DNA from: Gymnopilus junonius
Taxonomy: Eukaryota; Basidiomycota; Agaricomycetes; Agaricales; Galerinaceae
Assembly (NCBI GenBank): GCA_015501075.1
Contig: JADNYJ010000467.1
Span: forward strand, 1 to 24,558
DNA length: 24,558 bases
Reading direction: 5' to 3'
Shown here piece after piece: positions 1 to 11,219 of the stretch. Each line of letters begins with the position of its first letter. The first letter of the stretch is position 1. The notes under the pieces are model-generated. The model was not told where the DNA came from. It made no database searches and saw only the letters and a program-made list of their open reading frames with translations. A program made the position numbers and the translations under genes.

Positions 1-1900
1 ATGGCTATATTCATTAATCAGCTCATCCACCTCATCGTCGACCTCCATCTCATCATCAGCCCGCCTGTCATTGACCCTTCGAGCCGTAGTCCCCTTCTGA
101 ATAATGTGACGGCTGTCGTCTTCGTCCTCCATCTGACTTTCTGCCTCTGATGAGCTATCGCCCACCATCTCGTCTTCTCCCTCTGGCCTACCTTCATCCT
201 CCGACCCCCCCTCTTGTTCCGACTCAGTATCATCGTTTTCATCATCCTCAAATGTACGCGTGCTTGCTTGTTCGAAGGTCTGATGTTATTTGCCTGAAAG
301 TGGTGCGGAGTCGACTGGCGAGGAATTCGGGGAGGTGTGGGCGTGCATGGCCGGTAGTTTCGTTGCTTGAGCTGGCGTTCTCTCTCCTCCAGCTCCCTCT
401 CCTTCTGTGCCAGCTGCAGCTCCCTCTCGGAGTTGAGCCTGCATAAGTTCTGCTTGGGAAGGCCCTTTCTTACGACAGTCGGAGCGAGCAATTTGCTTCT
501 TCTTCTTCTTCTTAGGTGAGCGAAGGCCAGGTATTTGGCTTTTAGATGACTATAGTAAAGGCATTGTGATGATGAGAAACGAACTTACATGCCCCACCAT
601 TCCAACAATTCCTTACCCCACTGCGAATTGATATTCTCATTGATAAGTCCGATAATGCTGTCATAGAAGTCATCGAGGTTGAAAAGGTCACGAGGCTGAG
701 GAGAGAGCAAGGTACGTCTAAAGAAGATATGAAAATCTGTTTACCAAAATTATATGAGACTCGCCTGGACACAAGTGTATGCAATCATTTCGCCCGTCAC
801 TTTTGTCAGGCCGAATATCTTTGCCTTCGACTTATTAGGGGAATTGGTAGGGCAAAATGCAGTTGAAGGACCAGTGAATATGTGTCGGAACACCTCGAAA
901 AAGAAGCGAGTTAGGTGAACAATGGATCGGATGCTATTCAAAAATAAGCGTACCCTTGCAAGAAGATCAGATCGCAAAAATCCCATTAACAAGTCATCGG
1001 GATTGTACTCGGTGCCACTTTCATACATGAAGGTCGGAAACTCATCGTCCATAATCGGAATATCACCGTCGATGACCTTACTCGTCCAGGCCCTAGTCAA
1101 AGTTGTTAGCTAAAAGGTGAAGGATGACGCATATATTTTACATGGGATCCCTTTTCGAACTCATCCCTCATACTCAAGGGGCAAAGGAGATCCGCCGTGT
1201 CAAGGTGGTTAAACCCGCGTATGTTCTTGTGATCAGCGCTAAGGCGCTGCTCAATTTCATAGTCGAACTTGAATTTCGAGCCTTCTCTGGGATTCTCATA
1301 GAGGTACTCGAGGATGGCGGTTTTCAGTTTCGAAGTATCGTCGCCTCGAGATTGTCCAGATGCTTCAGTAATCTGGATGGCATCTATCAAAGGTCATTAT
1401 GAGCCGCATATAGGCACTTACAAGATGAATGAGTCCAAGGAATGAACCCGCATCCATTGAGCACACATCGATGATGAGGGAAAAGCCTCGTTCGAGCTTC
1501 ATAATCGACTTGAAAGCATGAACTTCATCTTTGGTGTACCTGGTTTTTATCCACAATCAAAAATTTACCACATATAATCAGTGAGCTCACTCTTGGTTGT
1601 CCGCCTCAGCTTTCTCTGGCTCTTCCTCTTCCTCTTCTTCCTCGAGTTTGGCTGTGTCAGGTACTCCAGCATAGAACATACATTCAATGGCCATGAACAG
1701 ATGGATGGTCTGTGCGATGATGCGCGATTTCTGGATGTATGGCTTGAGGTACTTGTTCCTGAAAGTTCGTGTGAGCGCGAGGTTCTAGATGGCAGAGGGA
1801 AAGCTTACACTCCTTTGTCACGAGCACAACATCTAATGGACCTGAGTTCCTTATTAGACAGGCCATTTACTACTCTCTCAACGGCCGTGGGTTTAGGCAT
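1..1900 (-). CDS. DUF6698-family fungal protein, multi-exon
   Basis: Molecular function unknown; I recognise the DUF6698 family of basidiomycete proteins from its core. Reading leftward from the ATG at 1900, in-phase exons are about 1900-1809, 1758-1591, 1539-1422, 1372-1142, 1109-954, 893-~761, ~733-589 and 538 onward. They give in order an N-terminal helical part, an acidic run of Glu (near 1640), the segments RGFNHLDTADLLCPLS and EFPTFMYES, then VFRHIFTGPSTA (near 860-893) and DDFYDSIIGLINEN followed by a WGKELLEWW motif. The exon 6/7 junction is uncertain and two introns (1110-1141 and this one) are unusually short. The last exon is Lys-rich, then low complexity. Its frame meets TAA at 286-288 but continues open as a very acidic tail to the window edge; a 36-nt GT-AG intron could skip the TAA, so the protein either ends at 286 or is cut by the edge. 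No TGA stops, unlike all neighbours. An alternative TTG/ATG start upstream is possible. Confidence 0.72.
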
Positions 1901-2027
1901 GGTGGTGGTGAAAAGAAAAGAAGCAAACACCGATGCGTCAAAGTGCGATGTGCCTAATTTAGATTTTCCATGCCATGGCCCGGACACATCATGTGATCTT
2001 GAACATTGACAGCGCCCCGAAGCCAAT
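1901..2027. promoter_or_regulatory. Short divergent intergenic region
   Basis: About 127 bp separate the proposed ATG of the DUF6698 gene (minus, 1900) from that of the transposase gene (plus, 2028). Any promoters for both genes must lie here or inside the neighbouring 5' ends, so it is inferred to be a bidirectional promoter. I see no convincing TATA box. If the transposase really starts at the second ATG (2073), the gap is about 170 bp. Confidence 0.4.
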
Positions 2028-5000
2028 ATGGTTCGATTTCGTCTTGGTCTCCTCGAACTCGGCTCTCAGGCTATGGCTGGACTTAAATGTCCTGGGTGTA
2101 AACGTTTCTTTCCTGGCAATAAAAACTTTAGCAGCCATAAATCAAAATGCCGCTTTCTGGTTGCTCGTGTACAGAAAAAGTTGAAGAATAAGAAATCTGA
2201 TGTCAAAACAATACTCGACCGTAAAAAGGCCAAAATACATCGACGGCCAAGTCAAACTTCCCAGAGACGAACCTTGTCTGTTTCTACAAATCCAACTGTA
2301 TGTAAATCTATTTTTTTTGCTGTAGCCAGACCCGAAAATTGCAAAGCAGACACCCAAACACCCCAAAGCTTACCATGACGAACTCCCCCCTGCACCGCCA
2401 TACATTCCTCAGACAGCGGAAATGATGGATTGCTCAGATGATGATGATGAACAAGGTTCATCCAGTTCGGAAGACAGCATGGGCGGAACGGAACCCTTTG
2501 AAACTGATCCAGACAATTATGGTGTTTTCCGTATCTATGGTCTTGGCAAACCAAGTATCATGCCGGATCAATTCCATTCAATCTCTGATATTTTGAATGC
2601 ACCCCATCTAGCTCTTGGCAACTCTGGCAAATCACCTCTTTCTCGATTCGGTGTGGCGCTCGACAGAGTTAAAGCTCATGTTGTCAAGGCTGCGCCAAAT
2701 TTTTTTTCACCATTCCAAAATGCCTCAGTCTTTCGTCTTATGTCCTGGTTCTACCAGTCATCTAATACGAAGTCTATTACTGAGCTCAATTCATTGGTTC
2801 ATGATGTCCTTCTGGCTCCGGATTTCCAGACTGAAGATCTCCTTGGCTTTGACGCCAAGAAAGAAAACACACGATTGGACAACTATCATGAGGATCATAC
2901 GCCTGGCAGCCCTCCTCTTCCTTTCTCCTTTGACGACAAATGGATCAAGAGCACTGTTGAAATTCCAGTACCTTGTCGAGGTTTTTGTTTCAAATCTGAA
3001 GCAGAAGCACCAAAGTTCAAGATCGAGGTACATCACAGGAAGATCACCAAACTGGTCAGGTCTGCATATGCCGAAGCAGGGTCTGAGAAATTTCATACAT
3101 TTCCTTTCAAGGCATATTGGAAACCTTCCGAGGATCAACCAGCCGAGAGGATCTATTCTGAAAGCTTTACTGCCAATGCGTGGAATGATCAGTTCGAGGA
3201 AATTTTGCAAAGTGCTCCTGATGAATCATGGGCTCACCTGGAACAATTTATGATTGGTCTCATGATATGGTCTGACTCAACGCACCTTGCTCAATTTGGG
3301 AACACTGAACTCTGGCCGTCATACATTTTCATTGGAGGCCAATCAAAATATGACCACATGAAGCCCTCCAGTTTTGCAGCACATCATCTTGCATATATGC
3401 CAAAGGCGAGTCATCATCTGATGCGAGGTCAATTTTATATTACTGATAGGTATGAAGCTTGATGACAGCTTTCAAGAGTGGTATATGGATCAGTACAATG
3501 AACCAGCCTCAGCAGAGATGCTCACACATATCCAATGCGAGTTGGCACAGGCAGTCTGGTTATTAATTCTGGATGAAGATTTCATCAAGGCATATGTCCA
3601 TGGCTTGGAAATGAAGCTTGCTGATGGGGTTGACTGCCTTGGTCTTCTCTGACTGGTAACTTACTCAGCTGATTATGTCGAGAAGTAAGTCTTTCAAGCC
3701 TAACTTACATGACATCCCTGATATAGTTCAAGGGTTTTAATGGCATGCATCAAGTATCTTTCACAATGTGCATGTCCCAGATGTTTAGTCCTCAAATCCA
3801 AGTTTCCTATGCTTGGCTCAAAGCGAGATATGCAAGATCATATCAAATTGAAATGGGTCAATGATGAAACTAGACAAGAAGCAGTGGATTTGGCATGCAA
3901 ATTGATATTTGAGAAGGGCACTGGCATAGGGAGTAAATGGGTCACTGATATCCTGGGTCCAGAGTCATTGGTTCCAACACGAGTATGTTTTTTGTTAATT
4001 AGTCCATCTTCTGTTCTGAATAATGGCCTTCCAGAATGCATTTTCGGAACAGCTGTCCAAATTTGGATTGAATTACTTCGAACTATTTGTGGTCGACCTG
4101 CTTTATGAATTCGAACTTGGTGTTTGGATGGCAACATTCAAGCATCTACTGCGCCTCTTGTATGCCATCGGTGAAGATGGAATTCAAAAGATGAATGAGC
4201 GGTGAGCTTGAGCTTGTATATGCTGATATCTTGACTCATGATAGTTAGCTTTCGCCAAATTCCAACATTCGGCCAGGGTACCATATGCCATTTTGGGAAG
4301 AATGCCTCATCTCTCAAGAAAATGGCAGCTCGAGACTATGAAGATCTACTCCAGGTAAGACTGAATTAACACTGCTTGGGACATTACTGACTCATCACAA
4401 CTAGTGCGCAATTCCAGTTTTTGAGGGATTATTTCCTCCAAAAGAAGACGCAATTGTACGAAAACTCTTGTTTGAATTAGCGACCTGGCATGCGCTTGCC
4501 AAGCTCTGCCTGCACACTGAGATGACTGTTAAGGACCTCGAAACATCCACCACGCATCTTGGTGAAAACTTGCGCACATTCCAAAAGGACATGTGCGATA
4601 ATCACGTTACCTATGACCTACCTCCTGAGGAGGCTGCAAAAGGGCGGCACAAGTCAGCTATCAATGCCAAGAAGAGCACAGCTGTGCAAAAGAAAAAAGT
4701 GACGGGGACGAAACCAACAGCAACTCGTCACCCACGTGTCTTTCTGCTTAACACGGTCAAGCTTCATGCACTTGGCGGGTATGCAAAAGCGATTCGGCTG
4801 TATGGAACGACAGATAACTATAGCAGTCAAACAGTATTTACACTTATCATTTATAAAGCTATCTGACATGTATTAATTCTTATCAATCTAGGGCAAATTT
4901 GAACATCGGTGCATCAAATGCATGTATCGATGGTACACAAGGGCAAGCACATTTTAGGGATAGGAATTCAAGTACGATGTGAGCGATATATGCATTTACT

Positions 5001-6300
5001 CCAGCAGCAGAAGACTGTCGATCATGCTGCTATCGAAAATCCTCCAGAACCTGCCACAGTTCCCTTCGACAAAGAAGAAACATTACCCACTACACAACCA
5101 GAGCAGCGATACCACATTGCCAAGGATGATCATCACAAGATATTTCTTCTTCGATGGTTAGATGGAAGTAGGAATGATCCGGCTCTCAACGTAAGGACTG
5201 ATTATTATTTTTTTCACTCTGTTAATGGTCATGTCACCAGGATTTCCTTCTGCGCCTGAAAAATCACCTTCTCTCATGACTCCTTGGGTTGAAGTATGAT
5301 GGTGATGAACTAAATTTCACATCTTTGGACTGACGATCAGTGATCATCGAGAACAATACCATTTTCCAGCACAAGATTGTTCGAGTCAATTATACAACCT
5401 ACGATCTGCGACCGATCAAGATTCCCTTAATCCTCGTGTACCTGGGCATGCAGATTTTATGGTACTTTCACCGGAAAATGAGGAAGATAACAGCGATCCA
5501 CACCCATACTGGTATGGTCGCATTCTCGGCATCTTTCATGCCAACATCAGGCACACAGGTCCAAAGTCAAAATCTCGTGAACCGCAAAGAATGGACTTCC
5601 TATTCATAAGGTGGTTTGGATGTGACATGACACCAAAAGCTGGGTGGAAGGCAAAAAGGTTGATTCGCCTTGGCTTTGTCCCCGGAAATGATGAAGCCGC
5701 CTTCGGTTTCATCGACCCTGCTCAAATTATTAGAGCTGTTCACCTCATTCCGGCCTTTCATTGGGGTCTTACTACGAAATACCTTCCATCATCGCCCATT
5801 GCCCGTGGTGAAAAGAATCCGAATGAAGATTGGCAACTCTATTATGTTGGGATGTAAGTGCCCTTTCATCTTTTATTCGAGTCTTTGCTTACCGGCATCC
5901 TGGCGCAGGTTTGCTGATCGGACATGATGATGCGATTCCGCGTGGTGGCGTGGGTCACAAGGCCACATGACAGGCTACTGACTATTTCAAGAAGGACCGA
6001 GATAGGCTTGACCGTGACATATCTAAGCCTCCCAGTGAAGCGGAGGATCAAGCCACAGCGGTGGAGAGTGAAACAGAAGAAGTGGAAGTCACAGGATTGC
6101 GCAACGATAAAGAAGATCAAGAAGTTCATGACGAGGAGGAAGATTTCGGTATTGCAAAGACTCAAGCCATATACAGTGACAGTGAGGAGGACGAGGACGA
6201 GGGAGAGTCAGATAATCCTGAAGAAGAGGATTTCGGGCCAGAGGGCAATGGAACAGAGATGGACCCTGAGTTAGAGGACCTGGGATATGATGTGCTGTAA
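2028..6300 (+). pseudogene. Plavaka-type (CACTA-like) transposase, decayed
   Basis: Cut-and-paste transposase of the Plavaka type, recognised from motifs. Exons that join in phase: 2028-2297, 2326-3405, 3458-3684, 3727-3982, 4035-4201, 4249-4354, 4405-4833, 4892-5190, 5241-5853 and 5909-6300. In order the product has an N-terminal Cys/His finger (KCPGCKRFF...HKSKC), an acidic stretch, the core signature IWSDSTHLAQFG with ELWPSYIFIGGQSKY, a CACPRCLV cysteine motif (3766-3789), SLVPTRNAFSEQLSKFG across an intron, FVVDLLYEFELGVW (about 4086-4127), FELATWHALAKL, RLYGTTDNYSSQ, HPYWYGRILGIFHANIRH and RMDFLFIRWFG, and a very acidic tail ending in TAA at 6298. It is broken by in-frame TGA at 3650, 5277, 5331 and 5968, and by frameshifts near 4955, 5415 and 5940. 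The first intron is only 28 nt. A second in-frame ATG at 2073 lies just before the zinc finger and could be the real start. Not functional as read. Confidence 0.8.
3406..3457 (+). other. Probable GC-AG intron in the transposase gene
   Basis: The conserved frame passes from HHLAYMPK (ending at 3405) to LDDSFQEWYMDQY (from 3458) only if this 52-nt segment is removed. The donor would be AAG|GCGAGT and the acceptor ...GAAG, with a branch-like TACTGAT at 3441. GC-AG introns are a known minor class. The alternative is a GT donor at 3428, but that adds unconserved residues and breaks phase. Confidence 0.55.
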
Positions 6301-6712
6301 TAATACACCACCCCTGGCCGTTCGAGGTTGGAATGCAATGCAGTCACATTACCATAGTTGATAATGCAATTCACGAAGGCAAGAAAGCCTGTAATTCCAT
6401 GTAAGCCTCCCATGAGCTTGGTTTTTCAATGTCTGGGCATCAGTGAAAAATGTGGGAGCATCACATTGACTATGTAAGCAATGTACATTTTCAACATTCC
6501 CTGCAGTCCAATCTCAAGGTAGCAGCAATGCATGTTGTTCTATGTACAGAGACTCGCATAGCTGATTTCACAATGCGAAAATGACTGCGAAATCCATACC
6601 GTCAATACATTGGAGACCCCTCTATTTATAGAGTTACATCGCCGTGCATCCAGCACCGCTGCCTTGGCAGTGACCTGCAAATGCCAATTCCAGACTTGTA
6701 TTGGCTGCAATC
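6301..6712. other. Intergenic, no gene seen
   Basis: No coding frame or recognised motif. The word GCAATG with small variations recurs (near 6336, 6477 and 6526, with GCAAT at 6365 and 6722), which could be subterminal repeat of the adjacent DNA transposon or chance. No terminal inverted repeat could be identified. Confidence 0.4.
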
Positions 6713-7486
6713 TCATGTATTGCAATACATCAAACCCAATCTTTTACTGATGTGGGTCTGAGCAGAATGGTTACCAAAAGAGGAAGAGGAAGGGGTTTCT
6801 GCTTCAGACCTGATGGTAGATGTGGAAGTGGGAAGGCATTCTCCTTGTCATCTGCTACTGATGAGGAGAGGTTCAATGGCTTGTTCAAGCCAGTAGTGTT
6901 TGAGGATCTCAAAAGTCCTAAGGGACTTTGCATGGGATGTCCTGACAACTTTGCAATGTTGATTGGTGTAATCAATTTCATTTTTGAATCTGTGGAGGGT
7001 GTCCACAAGAAATGGATCTGCTTGAAGGACTTTGAGCATGGTGGTGTAGTGGCAGGGTTCTTTCAAGAAATTGTGGAGTTCTTTGTGGGAAAGATGCTGA
7101 AAATAGGTGAAATTGAGTAAGTTGAGGATATCCTCAGCTGAGCAAACAGGAGTGTGTACCATGGGTCAAGGGGGGAATCTGGTGGAAGGGTTGTCATTGG
7201 GATCAGAAGAGCCAGAGGACAAGAGGGAGTCTGTTTGGGAGAGATGGACTTGGATTTCAGAGCAGGAGGAGGAGGGAGCAGAGGTGGTGGCATGAGTATG
7301 GGAGTAGATGCTAGGCATGTTAGAGGAATTGAGTTTGAGTCTTGTTTTGAATTCAAGTTGGCACTCAAAACTTGGTTGACTTCACCTTTTTAAGTGTTTT
7401 CCTTATCTCCTTCTTAGTCTTCTTCAACTCCTGTTTCACTAGTTTTTAGGCAATGGGTGTAGAGGATTTGATGGCATTTTGGGCCA
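6713..7486 (-). pseudogene. Decayed unrecognised reading frame
   Basis: Not recognised. On the minus strand the coding-like pieces are: an ATG at 7486 followed by a Lys/Glu-rich helical stretch (QELKKTKKEIRKTLKK, 7430-7385) after an in-frame TAA; a Pro/Ser-rich piece in a second frame (about 7365-7150); and a helical piece (from about 7150 to 6851) containing FYL-poor, His-rich text such as KSLRTFEILKHYWLEQ, closed by TGA at 6848-6850. After that TGA the same frame stays open to TGA 6713-6715. At least two frame changes are needed to join the pieces. The start lies only 14 bp from the outer end of the copy 1 LTR, so the retrotransposon may have inserted at its 5' end. The opposite strand also has open frames here, so strand choice is by amino-acid texture only. 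Confidence 0.3.
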
Positions 7487-7499
7487 TTAGGTACATATA

Positions 7500-7850
7500 T
7501 GTGACGATGAGTGACCTATGACATCTGCGCTATCTTGTTATACCTTGTGACAGTTAGCTTTCTTTATATTATTTACTCATATTATTTTTGGAAGCCTATC
7601 CTATGTAACCCAGTACCACTTAGGATAGACTAATTTTTTGAATAACTACTACAATGACCTTGCTCTCCTGTTTGATCCCCTATGCACCCTCTTAGGCTGA
7701 GCATCCACTTCTGCTCCCCTGTCGAGGGTGACATGACTTCTCACCTAGAATCACAAGATAAACCCACAGGTCTGGAACCTGTACCTGCTACTAGATCTCT
7801 GGACCTCACTACCTCCTGCGGATAGGGTCCTGTGACTGCGCTGTGTCACA
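7500..7850 (+). repeat. 5' LTR of chromovirus copy 1
   Basis: Starts TGTGACGATG and ends TGTCACA, giving the TG...CA ends of an LTR. It is followed one base later by a primer binding site identical in its first 13 bases to that of copy 2. Its 3' third matches the copy 2 LTR (shared GGCTGAGCATCCA and GCTCCCCT blocks). The terminal repeat is imperfect (TGTGACG against TGTCACA); copy 2 keeps CGTCACA, so the lost C fits CpG decay. 351 bp against 378 bp in copy 2. Confidence 0.78.
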
Positions 7851-7851
7851 A

Positions 7852-7864
7852 TGGTGGGGGCACC
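7852..7864 (+). other. Primer binding site, copy 1
   Basis: TGGTGGGGGCACC, one base after the LTR. It begins with the TGG expected to pair with a tRNA CCA end, and is conserved in copy 2. The cognate tRNA cannot be named without the host tRNA set. Confidence 0.65.
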
Positions 7865-8220
7865 ACAGACCCTATCCACAAAGGAAGCCTCAGGACGTAG
7901 GGTTGCTACAGCTTCCAGCTATAGGGCTAACACTGAGACTACCCACTCATCCGATTGGACTCCTGTCATTGGAATGATAGGATCCTGCAAGGATGAAGTG
8001 TGCATCCAGCCGTAGTCTGGTTGTCTGCGCAAGTAATCATGATGGAGCTGACCACTGGAGTGCTGAACTACACTTGGAAACCACATGTACCCTCAAGAAC
8101 ATGTTTACAATGCCTATCGCTACCATGCAAACTTAACATGATGCATCCTGCTGGACCAAGCTATATAACTCCAGCCCCCTCTCCCACTTTTGACAAAGTT
8201 ATCATCCAGCCTCTTCTGCT
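7865..8220 (+). other. Leader of chromovirus copy 1
   Basis: About 350 bp between primer site and gag ATG. No gene is supported. Unlike copy 2 it lacks the array of stem-loop repeats, which is why it is some 800 bp shorter. Confidence 0.5.
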
Positions 8221-11219
8221 ATGCCCTTGGGTCACCTATCTGAAACCTCATCGTCTAGTGCTAGGAAGGTTATGAAGCCATCCCTTTTTCCACTTAAGCA
8301 AACTCTCTACCCTTCTGACACCATCACCTCCTTGTCCAGGAAAGTGTCCAGGAGGACTACCATGGAAGAAGTACCCAACCTGGATTCAAATTGCAGAGGC
8401 TCCCCTCCTATTCTGCTTGGAGGGCCTCTATTAATGCCTGCCGACTCAGTCGCATCATTCACGGAAAGCAGAGGGGGATCCGGGTCAAGAAAAGAGAATC
8501 AGGGAGAATTCTTCTATGTCAAACAAGCCCCTTCCGAAGCTGAGACCTTATGAGCCCCTGATTCTACTTGAGGAATGCGATTCGCTAGTCTCCCTGAAAG
8601 GCCCATCTCCTTGTTCGAAGGTATCCCACATATGAACAAACATTGCCTAGTTGATGACACCATTCAATCTGCCGTTCTCCACTACTGCTTCCCTTTTGAT
8701 CCTCTGAGGGACTACGACCCTCTTATAGAATATGGAGCTATCAACAGAGCTTTGCCTGGAAAATCGGACAAGGAATCAATCCTAATCTGAGACATTCTGC
8801 TTCGATGGTCTGCCCCACATAGCCAGTGTAACTGGGATAACCTACATTTGGCAGTTATGGATTTTGTCAATGTGAATATCAGTCTATCTGACATTGTCGA
8901 AGTAGCGGACATTAATGGAGACAAGAGATACTCTATGATCACCAACAAACTCCTCGATATAGGACATATGCTAATGGCCCTTACCCAAGTCTTGAGGGAA
9001 TTAGCCCAATATCTGTATAATGAGGATAAACTAGCTTTCACTGTTGACCCTAGCTACTCCCTGCTGCATTCACTAGCTTCAAGCGAAACTCATGAATCTA
9101 TAATCCTCTCTCATCCCTTGCTGAAGAAAAGATGCAGAGTCGGACTCAAACACATCCTGGGATTCCTTAATCTGCTCAAGAAGGCATACCTCCCAGCTGA
9201 AGAAGCTTATTCGATCTCATCTTATGAATCCACTTCCCCTTCAGAGAGACTCAAATATTGGGAAATGTCCCCTCAATCCCTGATCACCTCCTTTATGGCT
9301 TGAGAAGATCTAGCTGCTGATTTGAGCAATTCTGCCAAGGCGGCTCGATTAGCTCTCCTTGATGAAGAATGTCAAAGAGGAAAATCATACTTGTTGACCC
9401 CTTACTATCATCGGTCATGAGTTGAAGGCATAGTTGCCCCTCAAAGCATTTTAGATCAATGAATAGCCATGCAAGAATCAGCGGGGTGGAATTACTCAAG
9501 TGCTCCTACCTCAGCCAGCTTCTACACCCCTCAAGTTCAATTTCATTCTGCTCCTGTCCCTCCTGAAATACCCGCCTCCATATCAGCCTTCTCTAGAAAT
9601 CACCCCATATCTGCATTCCCAGGCATAGGTCGCTTTCCCCCTCTTCCTACCTCTATGCTTCCTAATATGACTGGGGGGCCATCATCAACACAGCAATGGA
9701 CCCAAGTTATTGATCGAAACTCTTTACTCAGAGCCCCCGCCCACTTGGAATGATCCTCCTCTGAACCTAATTGTCAATCCCCGGTAACTCCTGGAGTTTA
9801 TGCATTATGAAGGGAGAACTCAAGTAACCCATTAGAACAAGGATACCCTATTGATTCTGAGTTGTTTGGAGGCCACCAAGGGAAAGAAGCGAATTATAAC
9901 AATGAAGGCAAAGAAAACCATAGTGGAGACAGATGGGGCCATTACAAAGGCAGATCAGGTAATGAAAGGTTGCCAGGACCTGGGGGGCTGCCTGGTTTCA
10001 GTGGATCAGGTTGGCCAGCCAGTCCTGGAGGGCCTGGATTTCCTGGAGGAAGTGGTGGAGGTAATGGGGGGCCTGGGGGAAATGGAGGCAGCAGTGGAGG
10101 TGGCAGCAGAGGTGGACCATTTGGCTCTGGCAGTAATCCTTCATTTTTTCTGGGAAGACAACTCCTGCCTGGACCCCCTGGACCCCCAGGACCACCCCAA
10201 GGGCCTAATACTCCCATTGGAGCCTTCTACAATCCTCCTTACTACAATAGCTAGCAGATGAATTACAAGGTCAGCCCTTCACAATTACCTTCCTGGGATG
10301 GAGAGGGTATATCTCTTATCGACTACCTACCCAAGATGGAAACTCTTGCTATACTCGGTCCGCAAATGCAATCCGGCATGGCTGCTGTGGCTGCACAAAA
10401 CTGGGGAGGCCAAGCCAGAAACTGGTGGGAAACTCTTCCTTCAGCAGAAAAACTCTTCTATTCTTTCAACTGGGACAATATGCTCTTAGGCATTTGTCAA
10501 CACTTCCTTAATGAAAATTGGTGGTGAGATAGAACACGTGAATTCGAAGAAATGAAATTCTGTCAAAAGGGGTATGACTCAGAGAAGCCGGTCATTTCCT
10601 GCAAAGACAAATCAAGTACCATCAAATCCTCTTTCCTGATGACATGGATGGCTCTAGAGCAGTTGCCTGAATTCTATACACTCAACCCATGGAATGGTTC
10701 AGTTCTCTCAATGAGAGAAACTACCCCACTATCGCTGAGCTACAGGAAGCAGCTAATCGATTATGTGACTCATTACTGGCACAACATCAAATAGTGGAGA
10801 ATATTAGAGCCCCTTCCAGTCTGAGATGATTCCCCCGTCACCCTTATATGTGCCATTTACAAGCTAATGCTGCAGATGTCCATTCTGAGGAAGGAGACAA
10901 TGACCCCCTTTCTGAAGAAGACAAGGACATCTTTGCTTCATCCTCCAAACCTCGGTCCAAAGGTCCTGTAAAACCTCATTCAGACAAGTTCCCACCAGGG
11001 AGAACTATAGATGGCTACTTCTTTATGCAAAATGACTCAGTAGTCAGCACTAAGCTCCCTAATGGTGTCTGCTTTATATGCACTAGTCCCAAACATTTCT
11101 ACAAGGATTGCCCTCATTTTGGCAAGTTTGACTCTCTTCATAGAGCCAATTTGATTACTGTAGATCTAGACAAAGCCCAGGAAGAGTCTATGGAGAGAGA
11201 ATATGCTCGCGGAATCTAA
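8221..11219 (+). pseudogene. gag: Gag of chromovirus copy 1, decayed
   Basis: Structural protein of the retrotransposon particle, broken. The start ATG at 8221 corresponds to the copy 2 start (both begin Met-x-Leu-Gly). Order: Ser-rich N-terminus; helical region conserved with copy 2 (FEGIPHMNKH, DILLRW, ALTQVLRELAQY); Gly/Pro-rich linker at about 9955-10220 including a collagen-like LPGPPGPPGPP; capsid-like region (about 10258-10560, with WWETLPSAEKLFYSFNWDNML); and a nucleocapsid CCHC knuckle CFICTSPKHFYKDC at about 11070-11112 with all four ligands present. Frame 8221 holds to about 10560, where a frameshift precedes the zinc-knuckle frame; another follows near 11200. Internal stops are TGA at nine places before the shift and two after it, plus TAG 10252 where copy 2 has Trp (TGG). 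Confidence 0.75.

Noticed and set aside
18..491. Minus-strand frame with a Glu/Arg coiled-coil look
   Set aside because: The exon junction at 538 and the acidic tail support a different minus-strand frame; this one becomes Arg/Met/Trp-rich, typical of a shifted acidic repeat.
6701..7120. 139-codon plus-strand frame
   Set aside because: No recognisable motif; the minus strand here reads more protein-like across several pieces. Uncertain.
8000..8275. Small plus-strand frame in the copy 1 leader
   Set aside because: Not conserved in copy 2, no motif, and overlaps the gag start in another frame.
10150..10205. Collagen gene
   Set aside because: Short Pro-Gly-Pro-Pro stretch embedded in a Gag frame, not an extended Gly-X-Y protein.
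9942..10217. Minus-strand Pro/Gly-rich reading frame
   Set aside because: It is the complement of the Gly/Pro linker of Gag; such low-complexity DNA is open on several frames.
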